DNA of 64,000 nt, from positions 1 to 64,000 of the forward strand of contig JAKQSZ010000009.1 of the NCBI GenBank assembly GCA_029569475.1, in the 5' to 3' direction. The number at the start of each line of letters is the position of its first letter. The stretch's first letter is position 1. Shown here piece by piece: positions 32,759 to 41,096 of this stretch. Source of the DNA: Candidatus Eiseniibacteriota bacterium (lineage in GTDB: Bacteria > Eisenbacteria > RBG-16-71-46 > CAIMUX01). The notes beneath the pieces are model-generated. The model made no database searches. It was not told the origin of the DNA and saw nothing but the letters and a program-made list of their open reading frames with translations. The position numbers and the translations under genes were made by a program.

Positions 32759-34693
32759 ATGTCATTCTCGCGCTTGCTTCTTGTGGTGGGAGTTCTCCTG
32801 CCGATCGCTCGGACCGCCCTGGCGGAGACCATCACCTCGACCGCTGTCGGCGGCTCCTGGTTTGACGGCACGACCTGGATTGGAGGGATCGTCCCCGGCC
32901 CTGCGGACGACGTTGTGATCATAGGGCCCGTGACGATTGCGGGGATCGCTCCGTGCCGGAGCCTGGAGGTCGACACCTCCGGGTCGATCCATGGCGAGAT
33001 CGTTTCCCCTCCCCGGACGTTGCGGGTGTCGGGCGCCATCGCCAATCGCGGCTCGGTCGGCGCGGCCAACCCGATCTACCTCGACGTCGAAGTCGGCGGG
33101 GACTTGCACAACGCCGGCACCTGGGCGCCCGTCCGGACCCGATGGATCGGGAACCAGACACGCCACCTCAGCCAGGAGCCCGGCTCGATGATGACGACCG
33201 ACCTGGCGTACGCGTCCGGCGCTTCGGGCGACGTCGTGGCCACCACCCCGATCACCTTGTCCGGCTTCGTGGACATGGCGGCCGGCCTGCTGGTCCTGCA
33301 GCCCGGGTGCCCTCTCACGCTGGATGCCGCGGCATTTCTCGGAAACATGGCGGCCGACGGCAACGAGATCCGGTTCGCTTCCTGGTCCTACCTGGGCGAG
33401 TGCGCCATCGACCATGTGGTGTTGGTCGGAGAAGCACAAGCCTCCTTCGGCGTGAGCGTGTCCACCAGGCTCACCGTGACCGGCAGCCTGCGCAACGTAC
33501 GCAACCACGGCGGCGGATCCGTCACCGTCGAGGGAGACCTGGTCAACCACGGGCTCATCGAGAACGACCAGTACAGCTTCCCGCTTCGCGTCACCGGGGA
33601 CATCGAGAACAACGGCATCATCCGCTGCCCCACCCTCGAGTTGCCGGGCGCCGGCGCGGTCCATCACATCCGCATGGATTTCGACGGGGTCATCCACTCG
33701 CCGGTCATCCTGCCGGAGTTCCAGGAGGCCACCATCATCGCGGAGACGCCCGTACGCTTCGGCGATGGCCTCGGCCTGGGAGCCGGCACGTTGGTTCTGG
33801 CCCAGGGAGCCTCCTTGGAGTTGGTCGCCCACGGCGGACTCGGCTCCGGGACGGTGCTGGCCGGCGGAAACATCATCCGACTGCAAGGCAGCGGCGGGAT
33901 CGGCGGCGTGACCATCGACCAGGGAGTGCTCGAGGGACAGATCCTGGTCCAGGGCGAGAGCAGGTTCACGGGAGGTCTCCTCGTCAGCGGCGCAGTCGAG
34001 GGCAGAGGCTGGAGTCCGGCGGACCTCACCGTCGAAGGCACCCTGCATAACAACGGCGCCATCGGCGATGGCGAGCAAACGGTCCGCATCCGCGCGTTGG
34101 GAGACCTGATCAACCAGGGCACCTTCGCCAACTCGCGCGTGGTCCTGGCCGGCACGACCGACCAGGCCGTCGGCGCCGGCCCGATGGGGCTCGCGGTGCC
34201 GGAGTTCATCATCGAGTCGGGACTGCAGGCCACCGGCTATCAGTGGTACCGCGATGGGGAGCCGCTGGAGGGAGAGACCGGCGCGGACCTGGTGCTCTCG
34301 ATGGTGGGGTCTGACGACTACGGCGTCTATCACTGCGAGGCTGGCGATCGGACTTCGCGCAACATCATCATCGCGGAGAACGCGGGCCCGACGAGCCTGG
34401 CCGGACCGCCGTGGGCTCCGGGATCAGCGGGACTCAGGATCCAGGTTCAGCCGAATCCCTTCCATGCCGAGACGCAGATCGCGTTCGACCTCGGGGAAAG
34501 GGCGAAGGTGTCGCTTAGCGTCTATGACATCTCCGGACGGCAGGTTGCCAACCTGGCGAGCGACCGGGAGATGGGCGCCGGCCGCCACGAGATCGGGTGG
34601 AGCGCCGGGAAGCTGCCGGCGGGGAACTACGTGATCCGTCTGAGCAGAGGCGGCGCGGTGGTGTCGCAGCGCAAGGGTGTTTTGCTCAAGTAG
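32759..34693 (+). CDS. Secreted repeat protein with Ig-like and FlgD/sorting C-terminal domains
   Basis: A 644-residue exported protein of unknown function. A signal peptide (about 1-22, ending ARTALAE) leads to a region with GGSWFDGTTWIGGIVPGPADDVVI, a pattern seen in 'G8-like' surface proteins. Then come imperfect repeats with Asn-Xxx-Gly turns (DLHNAGT, DLVNHGLIEN, DIENNGII, TLHNNGAIG, DLINQGTF), which suggest a beta-helix. Near 480-540 an Ig-like segment reads YQWYRDGEPLEGETG...YGVYHCEAG. The C-terminal ~85 residues are the FlgD-like sorting domain (QVQPNPFHAETQIAFDL to AGNYVIRL). The start ATG 32759 has AAGGAGG. Probably exported to the surface, by a type IX-like route if present. Confidence 0.8.
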   Translation: MSFSRLLLVVGVLLPIARTALAETITSTAVGGSWFDGTTWIGGIVPGPADDVVIIGPVTIAGIAPCRSLEVDTSGSIHGEIVSPPRTLRVSGAIANRGSVGAANPIYLDVEVGGDLHNAGTWAPVRTRWIGNQTRHLSQEPGSMMTTDLAYASGASGDVVATTPITLSGFVDMAAGLLVLQPGCPLTLDAAAFLGNMAADGNEIRFASWSYLGECAIDHVVLVGEAQASFGVSVSTRLTVTGSLRNVRNHGGGSVTVEGDLVNHGLIENDQYSFPLRVTGDIENNGIIRCPTLELPGAGAVHHIRMDFDGVIHSPVILPEFQEATIIAETPVRFGDGLGLGAGTLVLAQGASLELVAHGGLGSGTVLAGGNIIRLQGSGGIGGVTIDQGVLEGQILVQGESRFTGGLLVSGAVEGRGWSPADLTVEGTLHNNGAIGDGEQTVRIRALGDLINQGTFANSRVVLAGTTDQAVGAGPMGLAVPEFIIESGLQATGYQWYRDGEPLEGETGADLVLSMVGSDDYGVYHCEAGDRTSRNIIIAENAGPTSLAGPPWAPGSAGLRIQVQPNPFHAETQIAFDLGERAKVSLSVYDISGRQVANLASDREMGAGRHEIGWSAGKLPAGNYVIRLSRGGAVVSQRKGVLLK

Positions 34694-34734
34694 CCGGACG
34701 CGCCCAGCCCCTCGGCGCGAGTTTCGAGGCGGTG

Positions 34735-35772
34735 TCAGATCGTCTGGCGGACCCGTTCCTTGAGGCGGTCGATGCCCGGCAACGTCCTGACCAGCGGGTA
34801 GACGCTCCGAAGCAGAAGGTGAAGACGTCGCCGGACTCCGCGCCGGATCCAGACGCCCTCGGCCGCCATCTGCCGGTAGATCGTGCACCGGACGCAGGGA
34901 ACGTCGCCCCTCTCCGGCGCCCGGCCCTGCACCATCCGCTTCGCGTACCGGTACCGCTCGCAGTCGAGGGCCGCCCGCAGGCCCTCTTCGAGAACGTTCA
35001 CCCCGTAGTCGGCCCAGAGGTTGGCGCAGCAGCCGAGAAGCCGGCCGTCCCAGTTGATCTGCGGGCGTTCCCAGAGTTGGTGGCAGGCCCCGTGCATGAA
35101 GTCCCGGCGCCGGGATGCCTGGTATTCCCGCCGCGAAGTCCATCGAGAGCCGGTCTGCCGCTTGACCAGGGCGGGATCGGTGACGGGGGAGAAGGACTCG
35201 TTCCACGACAGCTTCGTCCGGAAGCGCATCCGCAGTTCGCGGGCCAGGGCTCGCGCTTGCTGGATCTCATGCTGATTGTGGCCGAAGACGATGAACTGCC
35301 AGGTGAGCACCGGAGAGGAGCTGCGCAACGCGCGTTTGTAATCGTTGATGCGGCGGATGTTCCCCAGGACCGCCTCGAAGGACCCCCTGACGCGGTACAT
35401 ACCGTAGGTTCGTGGCGTGGCCCCGTCGATGGAGCAGGTCAGGCTGCGCAAACGGTACCGGACCAGGGCCTCCAGCGTTTCCTCGGGGACGCTGTTCAGG
35501 TTGGCGCCGTTGTCGACCCGGAGGCGGATGCCCCTTTCCCAGGCATGGCGGAGGATGTGCTTCAAGTCAGGATTGAGGAAGACCTCGCCCCAGTTGGCCA
35601 GCTCGATGTCGCGGATCGCGGGGTTGGCGTCGATCAATCGGCGGAAGTCGGTGAAGGAGAGGAACCCGTGGCCGACGCGGTCAGCCAGCTCCTTGATGTG
35701 GTTGGTGCAGAGGGGACAGTAGAGCTGGCAGACAGTCGAGGCATCCAGACCGATGCGGGCTGTCCGGCGCAT
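34735..35772 (-). CDS. Radical SAM/SPASM-domain protein
   Basis: A 345-residue radical SAM enzyme. The [4Fe-4S] cluster motif C-x3-C-x2-C is at C15, C19 and C22 (TVCQLYCPLC). The TIM-barrel core has ELANWGEVFLNPDL (GGE-like site) and LTCSIDGATPRTYG. The C-terminal SPASM-like part has auxiliary cysteines in LLGCCANLWADYG and CVRCTIY, plausible ligands for extra clusters. Such proteins modify peptides or other substrates; no precursor peptide gene was recognised beside it. The start ATG 35772 is preceded by AAGGAGGG. It converges with the sorting-domain gene, and the AbiEii module is divergent upstream. Confidence 0.87.
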   Translation of the reverse strand: MRRTARIGLDASTVCQLYCPLCTNHIKELADRVGHGFLSFTDFRRLIDANPAIRDIELANWGEVFLNPDLKHILRHAWERGIRLRVDNGANLNSVPEETLEALVRYRLRSLTCSIDGATPRTYGMYRVRGSFEAVLGNIRRINDYKRALRSSSPVLTWQFIVFGHNQHEIQQARALARELRMRFRTKLSWNESFSPVTDPALVKRQTGSRWTSRREYQASRRRDFMHGACHQLWERPQINWDGRLLGCCANLWADYGVNVLEEGLRAALDCERYRYAKRMVQGRAPERGDVPCVRCTIYRQMAAEGVWIRRGVRRRLHLLLRSVYPLVRTLPGIDRLKERVRQTI

Positions 35773-36059
35773 TCGGTTTCCCTCCTTGCTACTCGCCCTC
35801 CCGTGACCATCGTGGAACCATGGGCCGGCCCCGGTCAACCTCTCGGGACAGCCCGCCCCGAGTTCCCGCGGGCCAACGGCGGCCTTGGCAGCCCGGCCAT
35901 CTGTGCGGGGCGCGGCGGTTCGACTTCCACGCGTGTCCAGAGTCCGAGTGGGAGTAGTGCGTCTTGGGCTCGCGCCTCCCGTCCGTTCGGGCGTCCTCGC
36001 CGCATGGCCGGGCGGTGGGCCGCGCGCCCCAAGGAGGCCGGTCTGGTATCCTGGGATTC

Positions 36060-36359
36060 ATGAGGATCGAACCTCTCAGAGGCGCTTCGCCGACGCTGCG
36101 TAGCATCGCCGCCAAGGTGGTCTGGTGGAAGACCGAGGAGCAGGCGCTGGCCGACCCGATTCATCTCGCCTGCCGGATCATGACCTATGGGACCTGGAAC
36201 GACGTCGTCCTCGCGCGGGCCGAGATGGGGGACGAGCTGTGGGAAACCGCGCTGCGCTCGGCCCCGCCCGGGTTGTTCGACGTGCGCTCCTGGAACTACT
36301 GGAATCTGGTGTTCGGGTTCGTTCCGGTGCCCCCCTTGCCGACAAGGAGGTTCCCGTGA
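36060..36359 (+). CDS. Small conserved partner of an AbiEii toxin
   Basis: A 99-residue protein encoded just before, and overlapping by four bases (GTGA), an AbiEii-family nucleotidyltransferase. It begins MRIEPLRGASPTLRSIAAKVVWWKTEEQALADP and contains TYGTWNDVVLARAEMG. It looks like a small helical protein with a Trp-rich C-terminal part (SWNYWNLVFG) and no known DNA-binding motif. Comparable small genes occur upstream of AbiEii-like genes in other genomes, to my recollection. By position it is the candidate antitoxin, but it does not look like the AbiEi winged-helix antitoxin. Start ATG 36060. Confidence 0.65.
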   Translation: MRIEPLRGASPTLRSIAAKVVWWKTEEQALADPIHLACRIMTYGTWNDVVLARAEMGDELWETALRSAPPGLFDVRSWNYWNLVFGFVPVPPLPTRRFP

Positions 36360-37033
36360 CCGGGTTTGCGCCTCATCTGTCCATCCTGTCTTCGCCACAA
36401 CGCAAGCTCTGGCCCGAGCTTGCCGCCATTCCCTCCCATTTCGTGCTCTATGGCGGCACCGCGATCGCGTTGCGACTCGGGCATCGTCCCTCCGTCGACT
36501 TCGACTTCCTGAGCCACCGTGCCTTTGCCGTCGATGAGCTCACGAGCCAGATCGCCTTTTTGGAGAAGGCCGAGCGTCTGCGGGTGGCCCCGGACACACT
36601 GACAGTGTCGGTTCCGGCTGGAGGGCCGGTGGCCGTCTCCTTCTTCGGCGGCATCCGCTTCGGACGGGTGGGAACGCCGGACCGTCTGCCGGAGAACGGG
36701 ATCGCGGTCGCTTCGCTGCTGGATCTGGCCGCGACGAAGGCCGCGGTCGTGCAGCAGAGGGCCGAGGCGAAGGACTATCTGGACCTGCATGCCTTGATCC
36801 GTGCGGGCTTGTCGCTGGAAACGGCGCTCGGGGCGGCGCAGGTTCTCTATGGCTCCCAGTTCAACCCCGCGATCACGCTCAAGGCGCTGGCCTATTTCGG
36901 TGATGGCGACCTGCCGTCGATTCCCCCCGAGGTGAGAGCGCTTCTCCAGGAGAAATCGAGCCGGGTCGGGCACATCCCGACCCTTGCGCTAGCGTCGACC
37001 GTGCTGGGGCTGGAGGATTCCGCCGGGCCTTAG
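36356..37033 (+). CDS. AbiEii/AbiGii-type nucleotidyltransferase toxin
   Basis: A 225-residue protein of the DUF1814/AbiEii nucleotidyltransferase family. The catalytic motif is YGGTAIALRLGHRPSVDFDF, with G33-G34 and the metal-binding acids D48 and D50. The conserved second block is LLDLAATKAAVVQQRAEAKDYLDL. In type IV toxin-antitoxin systems AbiEii toxins transfer nucleotides and arrest growth, and give phage resistance. GTG 36356 overlaps the stop of the preceding gene and has GACAAGGAGG upstream. It is shorter than classical AbiEii (about 300 residues) and lacks an AbiEi partner, so it may be a variant module. Confidence 0.8.
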   Translation: MTGFAPHLSILSSPQRKLWPELAAIPSHFVLYGGTAIALRLGHRPSVDFDFLSHRAFAVDELTSQIAFLEKAERLRVAPDTLTVSVPAGGPVAVSFFGGIRFGRVGTPDRLPENGIAVASLLDLAATKAAVVQQRAEAKDYLDLHALIRAGLSLETALGAAQVLYGSQFNPAITLKALAYFGDGDLPSIPPEVRALLQEKSSRVGHIPTLALASTVLGLEDSAGP

Positions 37034-37407
37034 CGGCGACCGGCCCCCGAACCCCCGCGAGTTCGGCTCCCCGGCTGAGGACCCCGGCCGAATCGCCGCT
37101 TGATCAGGCTTTGGGAGCGAGGCTATCCTCGCAGAGGCAATGGGGTCCGGCAGCATGGGCCCTCGGGGAGGTCGGGTGTGCAGAGGGGGGCCCATGTGGA
37201 TCATCGGACGCGTTGACGCGGCCCATTGCCCCCGCCCTGAAGCGGTCCGTTGCGGACCGCGCCCGCCGAGTTTCCCGTCAACCTGTTCCACAACCTGTTC
37301 CGCTACTTGGCTCGCCCGGAAACGTCCGCCTGTGCCGGCCCCTGGCGTATGTCCCTCTGGCCGTCACCGCCGCCGTTGATGTGGATCGAGCCTGGGGGGA
37401 AAACCTG
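37034..37407. other. Intergenic region with inverted and direct repeats
   Basis: About 370 bp without a supported gene, upstream of the four-gene membrane operon. It holds CATGGGCCC/GGGCCCATG (37154-37162 and 37188-37196), a perfect hairpin GCGGTCCG-TTG-CGGACCGC (37242-37260) and a direct repeat of CAACCTGTTCC (37279 and 37291, period 12). These may be a terminator for the toxin gene and regulatory sites for the operon; their roles are inferred. Confidence 0.5.
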
Positions 37408-38652
37408 ATGAGGCGGCTTACCTCTGCCCTTCTCCTGGTCTCCGCGGTTTTGCTGATGGCCGGGGTTCCGTTCCCGTCAGCCTACGGGCAATCTCCCCCA
37501 CGGGCCGCCCCGTCCGATGCCGCGCCACCGCCGGACACTTCCGCGGCGCAGGCGGACACGGCGGAAGCGGTCGCTCCGCCTCCTCCCGCGCCTTTCGTCG
37601 CACCCACCGGGGTTGTGGCCCGAGACACCAAGGGTGACGGGGGCGGGAGCATCACGGTGACCTGGATCGGGGTCCCCGGCGCCGCCAGCTATCGCATCGA
37701 GCGTTCCGAGCCCGGGGGCGAGTTCGTCAAGGTGGACGTCGCCGCTGGCGCCGCCGTGAAGTTCATGGACGAGGGGACGACCGACGGAACGCCGTACCGC
37801 TACCGGGTCGTCGCGGTCGGGCCGCAGGGAGAGGAAGGCGTCTCGCAGCCCAGCGCGGAGGCTCGCAGTTCCGTGCAGTGGTTCAACTCCTACCTGACGG
37901 GGGTGCTGATCTCCGTCCTGGGCCTGGTCGTGGTGGTGCTCTACTACATCAACCGGGCCCGCAGCGGCAAGCACCTCTTCATCCGTCGTATCGCCGGCCT
38001 CGAGGCGGTCGACGAGGCGGTCGGCCGGGCCACCGAGATGGGGCGCCCGGTGCTCTATCTCTGCGGCAGCGGGTACATGTCCGACATCTCCACCATCGCC
38101 TCGGTCAACGTGCTGGGAGAGATCGCCAAGAAGACGGCGCAATACGGCACCCGGGTGAGCGTGCCCAACTGCGATCCGATCGTCTATACGGTGGCGCGCG
38201 AGGTGGTCCGCGGAGCCTACATCGAAGCGGGGCACCCGGACGCCTTCGACCAGAGCAGCGTGTACTTCCTGGTCGAGAACCGTCTCGCCTTCTCCGCCGC
38301 GGTCTGCGGCATCATGACGCGCGAGCGCCCGGCCACGAACTTCCTCATGGGCTACTACGGCGGGGAGTCGCTTATCCTGGCCGAGACCGGGGCCACCACG
38401 GGCGCCATCCAGATCGCCGGCACCGACGCCACCATCCAGCTTCCCTTCTTCGTGGTGGCCTGCGACTACACCCTGATGGGCGAGGAACTCTATGCCGCCT
38501 CGGCCTACCTCTCGCGGGAGCCGCTGATGCTGGGCGCGCTCAAGGGCCAGGACGCCGGCAAGCTCGTCATCCTGGTCTTCCTCATCGTCGGCACCATCCT
38601 CTCGCTGGCGGGCGTGCCGGTGGGAAACCTGCTCATCACCTCGGCGCACTAG
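37408..38652 (+). CDS. FN3-membrane-DUF6754-like protein, first gene of an unknown operon
   Basis: A 414-residue protein. A signal peptide (about 1-27) leads to a Pro/Ala-rich linker and a fibronectin type III domain (about 65-160, with ITVTWIGVPGAASYRIERS). A transmembrane helix (168-191) is followed by a ~195-residue domain and a C-terminal helix (about 389-412). The inner domain has GRPVLYLCGSGYMSDIST, TRVSVPNCDPIVYTVAREV and FLMGYYGGESLILAETGATT, the pattern of DUF6754, whose function is unknown. From the helices, the FN3 part should face the periplasm and the DUF6754 part the cytoplasm. ATG 37408 follows GGGGGGA. Three membrane-protein genes follow with gaps of 12 bp, then 4-bp overlaps. 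Confidence 0.75.
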   Translation: MRRLTSALLLVSAVLLMAGVPFPSAYGQSPPRAAPSDAAPPPDTSAAQADTAEAVAPPPPAPFVAPTGVVARDTKGDGGGSITVTWIGVPGAASYRIERSEPGGEFVKVDVAAGAAVKFMDEGTTDGTPYRYRVVAVGPQGEEGVSQPSAEARSSVQWFNSYLTGVLISVLGLVVVVLYYINRARSGKHLFIRRIAGLEAVDEAVGRATEMGRPVLYLCGSGYMSDISTIASVNVLGEIAKKTAQYGTRVSVPNCDPIVYTVAREVVRGAYIEAGHPDAFDQSSVYFLVENRLAFSAAVCGIMTRERPATNFLMGYYGGESLILAETGATTGAIQIAGTDATIQLPFFVVACDYTLMGEELYAASAYLSREPLMLGALKGQDAGKLVILVFLIVGTILSLAGVPVGNLLITSAH

Positions 38653-38664
38653 AGGAGGCCGATC

Positions 38665-39324
38665 ATGAAGGAGAAGCTCCCGCTCGGCGTCATGATCTTC
38701 ATGGGAGTCCTGGGTTTCACCGGGCGATTCATGTCCCACCCGGTCAGCGAGACCTTTCACGGATTCCTGCGCAACAAGATGCTTGTGCTCATCTCCGTTT
38801 TCGCTCTCGTCCTCGGGCTGGGCAACCTGATCATCCACCACGTCAACCGCATCAAGGGCAAGGGGCAGTTCTGGCCGCAGTCCTGGGTGCTTCTGCTGGG
38901 GCTGGGCATCAGCACGGTGATCGGCATCTTCGGCGGGGTCAGGGCCGAGGGATGGCTCCCGACCAGGATCGGAGACTTCGCCTTTGACATCCAGACCTTG
39001 TACTTCAAGGTGCTGATCCCGCTGCAATCGACCCTCTTTGCCCTGCTGGCCTTCTACATGGCCTCGGCCGCCTATCGCGCGTTCCGCGCCCGCAGCGTGC
39101 TGGCCGCGCTGCTGCTGCTCTCGGCCTTCGTGGTCATGATCGGCCAGGTGCCGCTGGGGGCGGCGGTCTGGCCGGCCCTGCCGGACATCAGCCAGTGGAT
39201 CCTGGAGGTGCCGAACACGGCCAGCCAGCGCGGCATCACCCTCGGGGTCACGCTGGGAGTCCTGGCCACCATGCTGAAGATCCTCACCGGGATCGAGCGC
39301 AACTGGATGGGAGGCCGCAAGTGA
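38665..39324 (+). CDS. Polytopic membrane protein, second gene of the operon
   Basis: A 219-residue integral membrane protein with about six helices, none of a family I recognise. Conserved-looking pieces are the short loop IIHHVNRIKGKGQFWPQSW (about 55-75) and the periplasmic or cytoplasmic segment EGWLPTRIGDFAFDIQTLYF. It starts 12 bp after the DUF6754-like gene, and its TGA overlaps the next gene's GTG start by four bases (GTGA), which indicates translational coupling. Its coupling suggests a subunit of a membrane complex. Confidence 0.75.
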   Translation: MKEKLPLGVMIFMGVLGFTGRFMSHPVSETFHGFLRNKMLVLISVFALVLGLGNLIIHHVNRIKGKGQFWPQSWVLLLGLGISTVIGIFGGVRAEGWLPTRIGDFAFDIQTLYFKVLIPLQSTLFALLAFYMASAAYRAFRARSVLAALLLLSAFVVMIGQVPLGAAVWPALPDISQWILEVPNTASQRGITLGVTLGVLATMLKILTGIERNWMGGRK

Positions 39325-40187
39325 ACTGGGATGCCCTTCTCCGGATTGACCGGCGGATCATCTTCATCTTGATGGCGATCGTCATCATCGTGCCGCTCAT
39401 CGTCCCGATGAACCTGCCCGTGGGGATGCAGCGGACCACGGAAGGCGTCTTCAACACGATCGAGAACATGGACCCGCAGCGCCAGGCGCTGCTGATCTCG
39501 ACCGACTACACGCCGCAGACCGAGGCCGAGAACCAGCCGATGACGATAACCCTGATGCGCCACGCCTTCGCCCGGCGCGTCCCCGTCCTGTTGCTGAGCC
39601 TCTACGTGGAGGCGACCGGGCAGGTGGCCCAAGCGGTCGACGAGGTCGTCGCGGAGTTCAACGCCCGCGCCACCTCGCATGCGGACAGCATCATCTATGG
39701 CCGGGACGTCATCTTCCTCGGCTGGGTGCCGCCGCCCATCGTGCCCATCCTGGCCATGGGGGAAAGCATCAAGGGCATCTACAAGACGGACTTCTACGGA
39801 AACGCGACCGCCGACCTGCCTCTGACCCAGCGGATCGAGAACTACTCGGACATCGGCCTGGTCGCCGCCATCACCGCCAGCAGCTCGCCGATCTGGTACG
39901 TCCAGCTCGCCCAGACGAAGTGGGGCGTGAAGGTGGCCGCCGGGTGCACCGCGGTGAGCGCGCCGGAGTTCTATCCGTACTTCCGCAGCGAGCAGCTCGC
40001 CGGGATGTTGGGCGGCATGAAGGGCGCGGCCGAGTATGAAGACGCCGTAGCCCGCAAGTACGGTCGGACCGGCACGATGCGGGCCAGCCAGGGGATGGGC
40101 GCGCAGTCGGCGGCCCACCTGCTGATCATGGCCTTCGTGATCCTCGGCAACATCGGCTACTTTGTCGGCCGGAGGGCGTCGAAATGA
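39321..40187 (+). CDS. Membrane-anchored protein with two flanking helices, third gene of the operon
   Basis: A 288-residue protein with one helix at each end (about 13-33 and 266-284) and a ~230-residue soluble domain between. The domain has alternating beta-alpha pieces: RRVPVLLLSLYVEATGQ, DVIFLGWVPPP, IGLVAAITASSSPIWYVQ and WGVKVAAGCTAVSAPEFYP. The overall plan (barrel-like domain ending in a helix, and an ITASSS/GCTA pair) looks like the inner domain of the first operon gene, so the two may be related. It uses GTG 39321 overlapping the preceding stop, and its own stop overlaps the next ATG (ATGA). Function unknown. Confidence 0.75.
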   Translation: MNWDALLRIDRRIIFILMAIVIIVPLIVPMNLPVGMQRTTEGVFNTIENMDPQRQALLISTDYTPQTEAENQPMTITLMRHAFARRVPVLLLSLYVEATGQVAQAVDEVVAEFNARATSHADSIIYGRDVIFLGWVPPPIVPILAMGESIKGIYKTDFYGNATADLPLTQRIENYSDIGLVAAITASSSPIWYVQLAQTKWGVKVAAGCTAVSAPEFYPYFRSEQLAGMLGGMKGAAEYEDAVARKYGRTGTMRASQGMGAQSAAHLLIMAFVILGNIGYFVGRRASK

Positions 40188-40876
40188 ACCTCAGTCCTGA
40201 TCCCTGGGTCTGGATCGGCGTCTTCCTGACGCTGTGCGTCTTCTCCTTCCTCTACCGGGACAACCCGCTCTATCGGTTTGCCGAGCATCTCATGGTGGGG
40301 GTGGCCAACGGCTACAGCATCTCCTTCACCTATCACCGGGTGATCGTTCCCTACCTGGTCGAGCCCCTGACGAAGGCGGTGAAGACGACGTCGAGCCAGG
40401 GGTTTTCCTCGGACCTGCTGAGCATGGGGGATTCGCCCGCGGGCAGCTTCCTGGTGATCATCCCCGCCCTGATCGGCATGATGTACTTCACGCGCTTCAT
40501 CCCGAAGTACGGCTGGATGGTCCGCTTCCCCATCGGGATCTTCATGGGCTACTACACCGGCTATCAGGTGCCGACCATCTTCGAGGGTACCCTCTTCCCG
40601 CAGCTCCGCGACACGCTGCTGACCCAGGCGGACTTCCAGGAACCCATGAAGGCCATCGGAGCGGTCCTGTTGATCCTCGGCGTGATCGGAACGCTGACCT
40701 ACTTCTTCTTCTCGAAGGAACACAAGGGCGTGATCAAGGTAGGCGCGAAGACCGGCATCATCTTCGTGATGATCGGCTTCGGAGCCTCCTTCGGCTTCAC
40801 CGTGATGGCCCGGATCTCCCTGGCCATCGGGCGCTTCTACTTCCTGCTGCGGGACTGGCTCGGTATCGCCGGCTGA
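40184..40876 (+). CDS. Polytopic membrane protein, fourth gene of the operon
   Basis: A 230-residue integral membrane protein with about six helices. It begins MNLSPDPWVWIGVFLTLCVF, and the pieces SFLYRDNPLYRFAEHLMVGV and KYGWMVRFPIGIFMGYYTGYQ look conserved. It ends after an RISLAIGRFYFLL helix. It overlaps the third gene by four bases and closes the operon. Together with the other three genes it encodes a likely membrane complex of unknown role. No ATPase or other energising subunit is encoded in the operon. Confidence 0.75.
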   Translation: MNLSPDPWVWIGVFLTLCVFSFLYRDNPLYRFAEHLMVGVANGYSISFTYHRVIVPYLVEPLTKAVKTTSSQGFSSDLLSMGDSPAGSFLVIIPALIGMMYFTRFIPKYGWMVRFPIGIFMGYYTGYQVPTIFEGTLFPQLRDTLLTQADFQEPMKAIGAVLLILGVIGTLTYFFFSKEHKGVIKVGAKTGIIFVMIGFGASFGFTVMARISLAIGRFYFLLRDWLGIAG

Positions 40877-41096
40877 GTCCGGCGGCTCGCCTGTCGGGTC
40901 GCCGCGAGTACGGGACCGGCGGGCGCCACCGGCGGCGTTTTCGCGCCGACCCTGGCCGTTGTAGGATCTCTCCAGAATCGCAGACAGAGGCCGTTCGCCC
41001 CCGGCGACCGGCTTCTGTTTTGGGGCCCGCGCCTGAACAGGCGACTCGGCGGGCCGCCCCGCAACCCCGGCATCGATGGAGCGAAGGGAGCGAAGC

